From contig JAEINP010000005.1 of NCBI GenBank assembly GCA_016342355.1, positions 1 to 64,000 of the forward strand: DNA of 64,000 bases. Direction: 5' to 3'. Under the pieces are notes generated by a model that made no database searches, was not told the origin of the DNA, and saw only the letters and a program-made list of their open reading frames with translations. The stretch comes from Desulfatibacillum sp. (GTDB taxonomy: Bacteria; Desulfobacterota; Desulfobacteria; Desulfobacterales; Desulfatibacillaceae). Shown here in pieces: positions 32,764 to 42,683 of this stretch. Both the position numbers and the translations under genes were made by a program. The stretch's first letter is position 1, and every line of letters starts with the position of its first letter.

Positions 32764-34788
32764 CTATTTAGTTTCTTTCATGAAAACCATCCCTGTCCGG
32801 GAAGGCAAATACAGGCTCAAAAAATTCTCGCCCGGATTCCCGGGTTGGGTGAAATGCCTTATGGACAGATCCTGCCTGCCGTATCCGCCGTACTCCCGGG
32901 CGTCCGTATCCAGCAGGACCTTGTAGGTTCCGGCAGGCGCGGGAATCGCGCAATCCGTGTAGGATTGTGTGGGATGGAAGTTAAACACAAAAACCAGGCC
33001 TTGCCGGAAAAAGGCCAGGGTTCTATTTACATTGTCCTCCCGCAGGATTGTGGGTTTAGGCCCTGAGGGCAGGGCATGGGCCTTGGCCATGGCGATCATA
33101 TCCTTATCAAAACGTCCCAGAAGGCCGTAACGCAGGTTGGGATCATCGGCCAGACTCCATTGTCTGCGGGCGTAATGATAGGACCAGTTGTTGCCTTGCC
33201 GGGGAAAATCGATCCACTCGGGATGGCCGAACTCGTTGCCCATGAAATTCAGGTATCCGTCCCCGGCCGTGCCCAGGGTGATAAGGCGGATTATCTTGTG
33301 CAGGGCCATGCCCCGGTCCACGCGGTGGTTTTCATGCTCTTTGGCCATATACCAGAACATGTCGTCTTCCATCATGCGGAAGATCAGGGTCTGGTCCCCC
33401 ACAAGGGCTTGGTCGTGGGATTCGCAATAGCTGATGGTTTTTTCGTCCTGGCGCTTGTTGGTGAGCTCATGCCACAAATAGCCCATGGGCCAGTCTTCAT
33501 CACGCCGTTCCTTGAGGAGTTTGATCCAATAGTCCGGAACGCCCATGGCGAATCGGTAGTCAAAACCGTAACCTCCCGAGGTTTGATCCATGGCCAGTCC
33601 GGGCATGCCGGAAACATCCTCGGCGATGGTGATGGCGTGGGGATTCAGCTCATGAATCAGGCTGTTCGCCAAGGCCAGGTAGGTGAGGGCGTCCTCGTCG
33701 GTGTTTTCGGTATAGTAATCCTGGTAGGTGGTAAAGGCCTTTTCCAGGCCGTGGTCCGCATAAAGCATGCTGGTGACGCCGTCAAAGCGAAATCCGTCCA
33801 CATGGAATTCATCCAGCCAATACCGGCAGTTGGACAGGAGAAAATGGAGCACCTGGGGCTTGGAATAGTTAAAGCACCGGGACCCCCAGGCTGGATGGAT
33901 TCCCCGGGGGCCTTCGTGAAAATACTGGTACGGGGTGCCGTCAAAGCATGAAAGCCCCTCCACATCATTGGAAACAGCATGGGAGTGGATAATGTCCATA
34001 ACCACGGCCAAGCCCATGCCGTGAGCCGCGTCAATGAGTTCCTTCAATTCCTCGGGGGTTCCGAACCGGGAGGAGGGGGCGAAAAAGCTGGAAATCTGAT
34101 ACCCGAAAGATCCGTAATAAGGGTGTTCGGGCAACGCCATGACCTGGAGGGTGTTGTAGCCCGCGTCCTTGATTCGCGGCAGAATGTTCTCCCGGAATTC
34201 ATTGTAGGATCCCACCTTGGCCTCTTCCTGCGCCATTCCCACATGGGTTTCATATATCAGCAGGGGCGTTTTTTCAGGTAAAAAATCAGTGTGTTTCCAT
34301 ACAAAAGGATTTGCAGGCCGCCAAATCTGGGCATTGAAAATGCCTGTCTGCCAGTCCTGAACCACGCGCCTGGCATAGGCGGGAATGCGGTCTCCTTCGC
34401 CCCAGGGCCATTTCATTTTCAGCCGGTAAACACCTTCATGGCGCAGGGCGTTTTCAGGCAGGCGGATTTCCCATGCGCCGTTATCATCAATACGTTTAAG
34501 GCGATAGGCCTCATTCTCCCGCCATTGGTTGAAATCACCTACAAGGAATATTTCTGTGGCGTTGGGCGCCCATTCCCGAAAGATCCATTGCCCTTCCTTG
34601 AAATGGAGCCCGAAAAACTCGTGGCCCGAGGCCACATCAGAAAGGGTTTTTCCAATGGGAACAAGCCTATCCATCATGGTGCGAATTTTTTCTTCGCGCC
34701 TTGTGATGTCGGCTTGAAAGGGTTTTAACAAGGGGTCTGAGACTATCAGCCCCGGGAGTTTTTTCCTCTTGCCGCCCGGCGTAGCCAT
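32764..34788 (-). CDS. glgB: Glycogen branching enzyme, eukaryote-like (GH13_8)
   Basis: Makes alpha-1,6 branches in glycogen in the cytoplasm. About 674 residues: N-terminal CBM48-like domain (FGLHFKEGQWIFREWAPNATEIFLVGDFN), then a GH13 barrel with VVMDIIHSHA, the nucleophile Asp in DGFRFDGVTSMLY, acid/base Glu in ITIAEDVSG and third Asp in YCESHDQ, and a C-terminal beta domain. These motifs (DGFRFDGVTSMLY, GYLNFMGNEFGHPEWIDFPR) are typical of the eukaryotic/GH13_8 branching enzymes rather than E. coli GlgB. The start is ambiguous: ATG 34788 lies one base after the glgA stop, while ATG 34809 and GTG 34839 would overlap glgA. The operon follows in the order STAS, phosphorylase, debrancher, glgA, glgB. 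Confidence 0.94.
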   Translation of the reverse strand: MATPGGKRKKLPGLIVSDPLLKPFQADITRREEKIRTMMDRLVPIGKTLSDVASGHEFFGLHFKEGQWIFREWAPNATEIFLVGDFNQWRENEAYRLKRIDDNGAWEIRLPENALRHEGVYRLKMKWPWGEGDRIPAYARRVVQDWQTGIFNAQIWRPANPFVWKHTDFLPEKTPLLIYETHVGMAQEEAKVGSYNEFRENILPRIKDAGYNTLQVMALPEHPYYGSFGYQISSFFAPSSRFGTPEELKELIDAAHGMGLAVVMDIIHSHAVSNDVEGLSCFDGTPYQYFHEGPRGIHPAWGSRCFNYSKPQVLHFLLSNCRYWLDEFHVDGFRFDGVTSMLYADHGLEKAFTTYQDYYTENTDEDALTYLALANSLIHELNPHAITIAEDVSGMPGLAMDQTSGGYGFDYRFAMGVPDYWIKLLKERRDEDWPMGYLWHELTNKRQDEKTISYCESHDQALVGDQTLIFRMMEDDMFWYMAKEHENHRVDRGMALHKIIRLITLGTAGDGYLNFMGNEFGHPEWIDFPRQGNNWSYHYARRQWSLADDPNLRYGLLGRFDKDMIAMAKAHALPSGPKPTILREDNVNRTLAFFRQGLVFVFNFHPTQSYTDCAIPAPAGTYKVLLDTDAREYGGYGRQDLSIRHFTQPGNPGENFLSLYLPSRTGMVFMKETK

Positions 34789-34789
34789 T

Positions 34790-36355
34790 TTAAGTATTGG
34801 CTTTCTCATCGGAAGATGATTGGAACAACGATTTTCCACCCACCCCGTTTATGAGGGGACGGTTGAGCATTTTTTCATAGAGTTCGATATATTTTTGGGC
34901 ATTTACTTCATGATTGAAATTTTCAAGGCTGTGTTGCATTACCCGGGTGATTTGGGCCTGCTTTACTTTAGGGGGCATGGTGTAAAACTCCATGGCCTTA
35001 TCAAAGGCCCACCACAGTCCCTGGGTATCCTGGACCTCGTATAAAAACCCGTTGCCGTTGTCTCCCTGAACATCCATTTGCCAGACCGTATCGTGTATGC
35101 CGCCGGTATCGTGGGCAACCGGCAGGCTGCCGTAGGTGGCCCCAATCATCTGGGGCAGGCCGCAGGGCTCGAAGCTGGAAGGCATGAGCACAAAATCGGA
35201 AGCCGCAAAGGCTATGCGGGACAGGCGTTCGTCAAAATTCTGGATAGCCACCCTATCGTGGAAATCGTGGTGCAAAACAATATCCCGGAAAATCCTTTGG
35301 TATTCACCGTTGGCCACCACCACGATCTGAAGGTTGTTGTTCCAATATTTGGCGACCACATCGTACATAATGTCCGCCAAAAGTTGGCACCCTTTCTGTA
35401 TGGGGTCCAGGCGGGAGGGCCAGAAAAAAATCGGCGCCTTGTCGTCACGGGCCAGGCCAAGGTTTTTTTGGAGATATCTTTTATTCTCCAGCTTGCCTTT
35501 TTGATGGTCTTTGGGACCGTAGGTGCAGGGCAGGGATTTATCCGAAGCAGGATTGTACGAGGGGTCCGGGGCGTTCAGGATGCCGGTGGCGCACTCCGCA
35601 TGCCATTTGCTGGTGAGTTCTTTTTGCACGGGTTCCTGGATGAATTTATGCCTGCCTTCAATGATTTCCGTAAGAAAAGTGGGGCTGACCGTGTTGACAA
35701 AGTGAGCGCCAAAAACCCCGCTGGTGAGAAAATCCACCCGGTTGTTATTTCGGCTTTCCTCGTAATTGAGGGGAGGCCTTTCGTAAAACAGGGCCTGCCA
35801 AAAGGAGGCCGCATCCAGCCCCCGGTCCTCAATTTGATCCAGGGTGTATTTTTCCGTATGAATATTATGGATGGTAAACAGGCAGGGGATACCCATCCAA
35901 CGCGCCTGACCAGGAATAAGTCCGGTCATCCAGTCATTGCAATGGATAAGATCCGGCTGTACCTGGGGGATGATATGGTTGATGACCTCTCTTTGGAAGG
36001 CCAGGGATATCTTGAAATTTTCCTGGGGGTAATTGGAGTACACCCCGCTTTGATAAAAAAAAGCCCGGTCCTCCGCCAAATGAATACGGTCTTCGGGCAT
36101 GTTGCTGCGTATGGTGCTCAGTTCCTTGCGCATGACGGGCCCCACGCCGGAATAAAAAACCGTACGGAAATCAGGCAGCGCCACATGGACGTCCGCCCCC
36201 AGCTTGAACAGGGCCGACACCAGGGCTGCGGAGACATCGGCCAAGCCACCGGCTTTGGCCCGGAAATAGTTGGCCATGTTGCCCATACCCGGAGGCAGGT
36301 AAGTCACCTCGGGAGTGACGATCAATACCCTGGGGTTTTTCTTTTTGGCTATCAT
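34790..36355 (-). CDS. glgA: Glycogen (starch) synthase, GT5
   Basis: Elongates alpha-1,4-glucan from ADP-glucose (or UDP-glucose). It has 521 residues. The KAGGLADVSAALVSAL motif (K-x-G-G-L sugar-nucleotide loop) comes after an N-terminal insert (YLPPGMGNMANYF). HCNDWMTGLIP and FTIHNIHTEKY follow, and the C-terminal catalytic signature SSFEPCGLPQMIGATYGSLPVAHDTGGIHDTV is clear. Slightly longer than E. coli GlgA (477). No glgC for ADP-glucose synthesis is in the window, so donor supply must come from elsewhere. It is tightly coupled to glgB downstream. Confidence 0.95.
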   Translation of the reverse strand: MIAKKKNPRVLIVTPEVTYLPPGMGNMANYFRAKAGGLADVSAALVSALFKLGADVHVALPDFRTVFYSGVGPVMRKELSTIRSNMPEDRIHLAEDRAFFYQSGVYSNYPQENFKISLAFQREVINHIIPQVQPDLIHCNDWMTGLIPGQARWMGIPCLFTIHNIHTEKYTLDQIEDRGLDAASFWQALFYERPPLNYEESRNNNRVDFLTSGVFGAHFVNTVSPTFLTEIIEGRHKFIQEPVQKELTSKWHAECATGILNAPDPSYNPASDKSLPCTYGPKDHQKGKLENKRYLQKNLGLARDDKAPIFFWPSRLDPIQKGCQLLADIMYDVVAKYWNNNLQIVVVANGEYQRIFRDIVLHHDFHDRVAIQNFDERLSRIAFAASDFVLMPSSFEPCGLPQMIGATYGSLPVAHDTGGIHDTVWQMDVQGDNGNGFLYEVQDTQGLWWAFDKAMEFYTMPPKVKQAQITRVMQHSLENFNHEVNAQKYIELYEKMLNRPLINGVGGKSLFQSSSDEKANT

Positions 36356-36447
36356 AATTTATCCGATCCAGGGATTGCTCCTGAATTTGTTTTAATTTGG
36401 GTCCTGATTCTATTGTGAGAGCCTGCTCATGCTCCCCATTTTTCCTT

Positions 36448-39400
36448 TCAAGATGTCAATTTTTTATACACTCTTAAAAATTCGCTGACACCCCATGCCT
36501 GGGCGTCGCACCCCCGATTGGTGTGGGGATAATCCCCATCCATAATTTCGGGCAGATGGCCATGAGGCCCTTGCCGCATGAGCCTTTCGCTGCTCATGAG
36601 CCACGCCAGAGCCGTGTTTCTGGCTTCCGGCCCGTATACCATGGCCCAGGCTTCGCAAAACGAGGGGAACACCCAGGTCCATGCTGTTCCGTTATGGTAC
36701 GCGGGCTTTCGCCTTGTGTCCTCATCCCCCTCATAGGTTCCAAAATAGGGGTTTAAAGGATCGTTCAAAGATAAGCCCTTGTCTGTCACTGGCAAGGGGG
36801 TTTTCACAGAACGGTCCGCCAAGCTGCGTATGGCGCCGGGTACAATAAGCTCCTGGCATGCCTGGACGACCTTTCTGCATATTGTCATATCTTTGACAGC
36901 GCCCAAAGTAATTGCAAATAGCTGGTTGGGCCGCAGGGCATCGTCTGTTTGGGCTTTTGCTACGGGTTCATTAATTTTGGAATGCAAACAGTCTGCCAAA
37001 AAACCCAGGTCAGGCCGGTAAAAATGATGGACCAGAGATTGGCTGACTTTTTGGGCCAGGCCCTGGTATTGGTCATCCACCGTGGACGCAAAATCAAGGG
37101 CCGCGAACCACAGGGCCTGGATTTCCACGGGGTAACCTTCCCGGGGGCTTCCCGGGGGATGGTTGGTATCCATCCAGGTAAAATGGGAGGGACTGAAAAT
37201 CAGGTTGGATTCCGGGTCCATGCGCACCCCGTTGGGGGTTCCCGCCATGATGTTTTCGATCAGGGATTCCATGACTTGCCACAGGGTTCGTCCTTGGCAA
37301 TCCTCCTTCAGGAAATCCGGGTTACCCCCTGCTTCCATATAATCCCGGCAAGCCATGAAAAACCATAGGGGCGCATCCGAGGTGTCGCGGTTTCCTGCGT
37401 CATTTCCCCGGATCATGTTGGGAAGTGTGCCTTTGTCCTCAAAGGCCGCGAATTGCTTGAGTATGGCTCCGGATTCTTTCAGCCTGCCCGAGGCAATGAG
37501 CCCCCGGAGAAAAATCAGGGAATCCCGGCCCCAATCCAAAAACCAGGGATACCCGGCAATGACAGTTTTTTGCTGGTCCCGTTTGACCACATAATGAGTG
37601 ATGGCTTGGTCAGCCACTATGCCCGGACCTCTCAAATCCTGTTCGAAAAGGCCGGGGGCTTTCATGAGCTGGTCCATTGCCCCGGGCAGAAAAAAGGAAT
37701 CCAAGTCTGTTTCGTTGACTCCCGCTACCAGTTTGGCAGCCTCGCCTCCACGGATGTTGATGGAAAAGTACCCGGGAGAAAACAGATCGGATTCCGGGTC
37801 CAGACCCCGCTGGGCCTCCAACTCCCGATGCACCATGTATTGCCATTCGGGCTCGTGGAAATACCGCCCTTTATCCAGGCGCAGGGTCAGGTTGCGTTCT
37901 GGGTGGGGGGTAAAAATAAAGCTCTGTTTTGCTGGCTTGACAGCATCGGGAAACGCATGCTCGGGACCGGCAAATGCCTTGGTGACATCATGAAAACTCC
38001 GGTCTTCAATATCCGGCCGTAGAATGAGTGTGACAGGCTGTTCCTTTGGCAACCGGTCCTTTTGGTTGGCGGCTACATGCCGCCGGATATGGAACACGGC
38101 CACGTTGCGATCTTGTATCATTTCCAGTCCAAAGGTCAGGAGAACATGTTGGCCCTGGCCGCAAGGTACGGAAAACCGCCAGAATCCCCTGGAATCAGGA
38201 TCAGCCCGGAAAGAATCCAGGCAGGTGGCGTTGATCTCCCTGGAATTTCCCTGGTACACCACCCAAGCCCGGCACCGTGTGAACATGATCCACCGGTCCA
38301 CGGGTGCGAGGGGGTCCAGGTTGGCCGCCAGCAGGGCGTCATACCGTGATTTCAGGTCGCCCCATTTGGCGTGGGCCCGTAACATGGCGCCCCGTCCGTT
38401 GGTTCCCAAAAGCATGGGAGAGTGGTCCAAAATCTCTTTGCCGCGGTACACATTGGATAGCGTGGCTTTTTGCGGATGTGGCAAAAGAAGTAAAGGGTTC
38501 CGTGAGCGGGCGCATGTTCCGTTTTCATAAACGGATAAATGCAGAGACACGGAATCCATGTCCTTGGGCGTTTTTGGGGGAAGGAACAGGCAAAAATATT
38601 GGGGTTCTGTCCCCGAAGCCGTGTTCCCCCCGTTTCCCCGGATTTGAAAGCAGGGTTCCACGGCCAATACCCGTTTATTGCGCATGATTTTTGCTGAAAA
38701 AGGGTGGTCCGCGTACACAATAAGGAATTGGCCCGGGGGAATCATGACTTCCCGGTTTTTATCCCCGGGCCAGTTCCAGGGAATGACTCCTGGTTCCTCG
38801 CCGCTGAGATGGAATTCCCGGATAAAGGCTTCCGGGTCCCGTGCCAGAGCATCCGCCAAAATTCTTGGGTCGATTTCCTCAAGATCGCCGGTTCCCCGGA
38901 AATGGCGCAGAATGGAAAGGGCTTTGGCCTTTAAACGTTGCCCCTGTAAGGTGGAGGTGTCCATGGGGCTGGTGTTCCGGATGATTTCCAGATCCTCCGG
39001 GTTTGGGCTCAGGCACATAACCTGCCCTGGCATAAGTCTAACCGAATGCATTCCGTTGGTGACAGGGGCCTCCACCCGGGCTTCGGAAAGCAAATCCGTG
39101 AAATGTACTGCATCCGACCCGGCGTCTTGTCGGGACCAGGATGCGTTCAGGGGGGTTTTCCAGTCCAGATTAACCAGAACCAAAACCTTTTTGTCCGTGG
39201 GCAGGTGGTGGCGTAAAAGCACCAGAAACTCCCCTTGGCCCAGTTGGATCATCTTGAGGCGGGTTTGACTGGAAAAGGCAGGGTGTCCCTTCAATATCTG
39301 GTTGAGGCGTTGGATGTGGTCCACCTGATTTACAGAAGCCCCCCAATTTAGGGAGCATGCCTTATGCACGTCGATTTTATCCGTGGCAAGCCATTCCACC

Positions 39401-40749
39401 CCGTTTGTGAATGCAAAGGCTCCGTCCTGGGAAAAAAGAGCGCATAGGGCAGTGCGCATTCTTGCGTAAACCCGTGACGTGGCCGCCAGCCGAAGGTTGT
39501 CGTGGGTTTCGGCGAAATGGAGCATAACGCCCATGGTTTGGGAAAGCTCAAAAGCCTGGGGAAGGTAGTTTTCTATCTGGCTTCTGTCGTAATTTTGGAA
39601 GAGTTCGGAATAGGCCATGTCAAAATTGGCCTGGTTCAAAATATCCCGGGTTTGATTCATATGGCCGCCCAGGCCTTCCAAAAGGAAAACGGTGTCGGGA
39701 AACTGCTCACGCACCTTGGCCAGGATGTATTTCCAGGCTTCCACGGGAATCATGTACCCGGCGTCGCACCGGAATCCGTCCACACCCCTGCGGCACCACC
39801 GGAGAAAAATTCCTGCCATGTATTGCCATAGGGGTTTGTGGGAGTAGTCCAGCTTGGTCAGGTCTCCCCACACCACGCCCCAGGCGCCGGGGCGTTCGAT
39901 TTCACCTTCCGGGGTTCGGGCCAGCCATTCGGGATGAGTTTCATGAAGATTGGCCGCCCAGCCCGTATGATTGATGGCGATATCCAGGAATATCTTTGCC
40001 GAGCGGGCGTGAATAGCGTCCACCAACTCCGTAAACTGTTCCATGGGTGTCGCCTTGGGGTCGAACTGGGCCAAGGCCGGGTCCACACTGGTAAAGCTGA
40101 GAGCCGCGTAGGGGCTGCCGAATCGTCCCATTTTTGCATAGGTGGTGGGAGTGGGGTGGATAGGAAGAAGCTGGATGGTTCGACATCCCAGGGTATGGAT
40201 AATGAAATCCAGCTCCTGGATGAGATCCCGAAAAGTCCCGGACGGAGGAATGACGGCGAAGCCCAGTTTGTCCAGGTCCCGGAGCAGTTCCTTGCGGGCT
40301 TCGGGCAATTCTCCCTTTCCTGCCTTATTGGGTCCGAACTGGCGAACGAAGGCGTTATACAGGGTATTGTCGCAACAGCAATCCGCGGGTTCCACGTTGA
40401 GTACGGTGTTGTCTCCCTCGGGCCAAAGGGGCAGGGTGGTTCCCTGTTTGATGAAGTAGCACTTGCACTGGAAATGGCCGGGATCGCATACGGGCAGGGT
40501 CAGGGAGAACACTCCGTTGCCTTGAGGGATCATGGGGATGTCAAACCAATCATGGCCCAGTGGGTGTTCCCCCAATTCCACTTCCCGGATGATTTCGCGT
40601 CTGGTGACGGGAGCCTGATCCAGGGTGGTGCGAAGCCAGGCAGTTCCCTCCGCGCCAGGAGTGGCTTTAAGGGTAAAAGAAACCGTATCCCCGGCAAACA
40701 ATAGCAGGGCTTCTCCTGGTTCGGGGGTTTGGATAATCGGATTTTTCAA
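36448..40749 (-). CDS. Bifunctional glycogen debranching enzyme (GH13 + GH133, AGL-like)
   Basis: A 1433-residue fusion. Residues about 130-600 are a GH13 barrel with the full catalytic set: FLDIAINHTG (region I), GFRCDAGYM with nucleophile D329, FLLEGLGG with E358 and FAETHDN with D417; this is the likely 4-alpha-glucanotransferase. Residues about 1060-1430 are the GDE_C (GH133) amylo-1,6-glucosidase, with AGYPWFLDWGRDSL, FEDKGTLPNMIRGN and FTWMDTNHPPG. Animal and yeast debranching enzyme has this same order in one chain, while most bacteria use separate GlgX or a GH133-only enzyme. A TTG start at 40749 is the only reasonable one. It sits between the phosphorylase and glgA, so it debranches stored glucan for the phosphorylase. 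No internal frameshift seen. Confidence 0.9.
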   Translation of the reverse strand: MKNPIIQTPEPGEALLLFAGDTVSFTLKATPGAEGTAWLRTTLDQAPVTRREIIREVELGEHPLGHDWFDIPMIPQGNGVFSLTLPVCDPGHFQCKCYFIKQGTTLPLWPEGDNTVLNVEPADCCCDNTLYNAFVRQFGPNKAGKGELPEARKELLRDLDKLGFAVIPPSGTFRDLIQELDFIIHTLGCRTIQLLPIHPTPTTYAKMGRFGSPYAALSFTSVDPALAQFDPKATPMEQFTELVDAIHARSAKIFLDIAINHTGWAANLHETHPEWLARTPEGEIERPGAWGVVWGDLTKLDYSHKPLWQYMAGIFLRWCRRGVDGFRCDAGYMIPVEAWKYILAKVREQFPDTVFLLEGLGGHMNQTRDILNQANFDMAYSELFQNYDRSQIENYLPQAFELSQTMGVMLHFAETHDNLRLAATSRVYARMRTALCALFSQDGAFAFTNGVEWLATDKIDVHKACSLNWGASVNQVDHIQRLNQILKGHPAFSSQTRLKMIQLGQGEFLVLLRHHLPTDKKVLVLVNLDWKTPLNASWSRQDAGSDAVHFTDLLSEARVEAPVTNGMHSVRLMPGQVMCLSPNPEDLEIIRNTSPMDTSTLQGQRLKAKALSILRHFRGTGDLEEIDPRILADALARDPEAFIREFHLSGEEPGVIPWNWPGDKNREVMIPPGQFLIVYADHPFSAKIMRNKRVLAVEPCFQIRGNGGNTASGTEPQYFCLFLPPKTPKDMDSVSLHLSVYENGTCARSRNPLLLLPHPQKATLSNVYRGKEILDHSPMLLGTNGRGAMLRAHAKWGDLKSRYDALLAANLDPLAPVDRWIMFTRCRAWVVYQGNSREINATCLDSFRADPDSRGFWRFSVPCGQGQHVLLTFGLEMIQDRNVAVFHIRRHVAANQKDRLPKEQPVTLILRPDIEDRSFHDVTKAFAGPEHAFPDAVKPAKQSFIFTPHPERNLTLRLDKGRYFHEPEWQYMVHRELEAQRGLDPESDLFSPGYFSINIRGGEAAKLVAGVNETDLDSFFLPGAMDQLMKAPGLFEQDLRGPGIVADQAITHYVVKRDQQKTVIAGYPWFLDWGRDSLIFLRGLIASGRLKESGAILKQFAAFEDKGTLPNMIRGNDAGNRDTSDAPLWFFMACRDYMEAGGNPDFLKEDCQGRTLWQVMESLIENIMAGTPNGVRMDPESNLIFSPSHFTWMDTNHPPGSPREGYPVEIQALWFAALDFASTVDDQYQGLAQKVSQSLVHHFYRPDLGFLADCLHSKINEPVAKAQTDDALRPNQLFAITLGAVKDMTICRKVVQACQELIVPGAIRSLADRSVKTPLPVTDKGLSLNDPLNPYFGTYEGDEDTRRKPAYHNGTAWTWVFPSFCEAWAMVYGPEARNTALAWLMSSERLMRQGPHGHLPEIMDGDYPHTNRGCDAQAWGVSEFLRVYKKLTS

Positions 40750-40797
40750 GGTTTTTACCCATAATAGTCATAATAGATTGAATGCGTATGGTAACTA

Positions 40798-42663
40798 CTA
40801 CTTGGCCGCCGTTAACCACAACACATCATAAGGTCCCAGTGTTAGTTGGAGATTAAAGTTCTTGTCTGTTTCATAAATCCGGCGGTCTCCGGAAAGTATT
40901 TCCACAAACCGGTTGCAATGGATGCCCGTTTTTTTGCAGGACATATCAAAACTGATTGCCGAGCCGGATACGTTGGTCATGGCCAGGACAGGCTGACCGG
41001 TTTCCGGGCATGTGCGTTTTACGCAAAAAATGGCCGGGTGCAGGTTTAGCACCTCCTGGGGGGCGTTGGGATGGAAAGCGGTTTCCTTGACCCGTTTGGC
41101 AATCATGCGGCCGTAAAGGTCGACCACCTTATGGGTGGTGCAGTCGGGGTTATTCAAGGCCCCTTTGAGGCTGCTGTAATCCAGGACCATACGGTTGATG
41201 CTGCGGGTATGTTTTTCAGCAATAACTGCCTCCGCGTCATTTTTGGATCCCAAAAGGCCGTGGAAATAGATGCCAGGGACTCCCATGAGCACCAGTGCGA
41301 TGGACCGGGAAGCACAAAACCGCTTTACCTGGAGGTCATCGTCTTCATCCGCGTCTTCCCGATTGATGGCCGACCACCAGGTGATATTCATTTCATAGGG
41401 GCTCAGGTTGCCGTCCCCGTCGTCCTTATAGGAAATAAACCCTCCGTGCTCGATGACCCGCCAGGCCATGAGTTCAATGTCCTTGGCGGAAAGGATTTCC
41501 TTAACAGGTGTTACCCCTACGCCGTCATGGGAATCCAGGAAATTGAAATAAGTGGCCGTGGGGGAAATCTGCTTCAAGTTCGAGGCCCAGGCTGTGAGAG
41601 CGGTGGCGTCCTGGTTTTGAAAAGCGTGAAGCACCATGGGGGGGAGGGCGAAATTGTACACCATGTGGGCTTCGTTGTAGCCGTCTCCGAAATAGGTGAC
41701 ATTCTGGTCGTGGGGAACGTTGGTTTCGGTGATCAAGGCGGCTACGGGAGCAATGGCGTCTATGATAAGCCGGAATAGCTGAATGATGGCGTGGGTCTGC
41801 TTAAGATGTACGCATTGGGTGCCCAGTTCCTGCCACAAATAGGTTACGGCGTCCAGGCGGAGTACGTCCGATCCCCTGCGGATGTAGTACAGGAGAATTT
41901 GTATGGTTTTGAGCAAAACCTTTGGATTTTTGAAATTCAGGTCGATTTGGTCTGTTGAAAAGGTGGTCCAAACCCATTTATACCCGTTGAATGTGGAAAA
42001 CTCGCTCAATATGGGGGATGGCCGGGGTCTGGTGATGAGTTTGAGGTGGTCTTTGGAAATGGCCTCTCCCGTGGAAAACACAATGAAAAAATCCTGGAAA
42101 TCAGGCGCGCCGTTCCGGAATTCGGCAAACCACTTGCTTTTGGAGGATACATGGTTGAACACGCCGTCAAACATCAGGCGGAAGTCCGACTTGAGTTGGT
42201 CGATATCCTCCCAGGAGCCAAGGCGCGGGTCCACTTCCTCAAAATCAATGACGGCAAAGCCGCGATCTGAGGAATAGGGAAAAAAAGGCAGTAAATGTAG
42301 GGTGTTAATAGTGCCACGCAAATTGGTGTCGCAAAAGTAGGTGAGGGTGTCCAGGGGGGACATGCGATCGTCATGGAGCAAGTCCCCGTAGGTTATAAGA
42401 ATAACGTCCTCTTCCGTAAAGCGGTTGTTTGGGTCGAAATCCTCTTCGAATGCGATCATTTCAAGGGATTTGTGGGCGTAATACACAGCCATCAACCGCA
42501 AGACTTCCGGCAGGTATTGTTGGGCGGTTTCCTCACCATAAAGGATGGCCAGTCTTTCCAGAATGCCTTGGGAAGTCTGTTCCGGGACTATAAACAAGGG
42601 GCGTTCGTAATCCGGCTCCAGAAGGTGGAAACGCTGGCGTCCTTTTCTGCGTGTTCGGGCCAT
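40798..42663 (-). CDS. GH13_18 sugar phosphorylase (sucrose/glucosylglycerate phosphorylase-like)
   Basis: A 621-residue GH13 subfamily 18 enzyme. It has a long N-terminal helical region, LRGTINTLHLLPFFPYSSDRGF, VFNHVSSKS, the catalytic Asp in DVLRLDAVTYLW, Glu in ALITETNVPH and Asp in FNFLDSHDGVG. GVPGIYFHGLLGSKND is typical of the subfamily. These enzymes phosphorolyse sucrose, glucosylglycerate or related glucosides, releasing glucose-1-phosphate. Its place in a glycogen operon suggests it feeds glucose-1-phosphate in or out of storage, possibly from an osmolyte. Which acceptor it uses cannot be read by eye. The start is about 20 bases after the STAS gene. Confidence 0.87.
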   Translation of the reverse strand: MARTRRKGRQRFHLLEPDYERPLFIVPEQTSQGILERLAILYGEETAQQYLPEVLRLMAVYYAHKSLEMIAFEEDFDPNNRFTEEDVILITYGDLLHDDRMSPLDTLTYFCDTNLRGTINTLHLLPFFPYSSDRGFAVIDFEEVDPRLGSWEDIDQLKSDFRLMFDGVFNHVSSKSKWFAEFRNGAPDFQDFFIVFSTGEAISKDHLKLITRPRPSPILSEFSTFNGYKWVWTTFSTDQIDLNFKNPKVLLKTIQILLYYIRRGSDVLRLDAVTYLWQELGTQCVHLKQTHAIIQLFRLIIDAIAPVAALITETNVPHDQNVTYFGDGYNEAHMVYNFALPPMVLHAFQNQDATALTAWASNLKQISPTATYFNFLDSHDGVGVTPVKEILSAKDIELMAWRVIEHGGFISYKDDGDGNLSPYEMNITWWSAINREDADEDDDLQVKRFCASRSIALVLMGVPGIYFHGLLGSKNDAEAVIAEKHTRSINRMVLDYSSLKGALNNPDCTTHKVVDLYGRMIAKRVKETAFHPNAPQEVLNLHPAIFCVKRTCPETGQPVLAMTNVSGSAISFDMSCKKTGIHCNRFVEILSGDRRIYETDKNFNLQLTLGPYDVLWLTAAK

Positions 42664-42683
42664 ATTATAATGGTTCCAATCTG

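Noticed and set aside
33076-33951. 291-residue frame opposite glgB
   Set aside because: Antisense shadow; no recognisable domain.
35078-36418. 446-residue plus-strand reading frame opposite glgA
   Set aside because: It is the antisense shadow of glgA: no ribosome binding site, no family pattern, and glgA on the other strand is clear.
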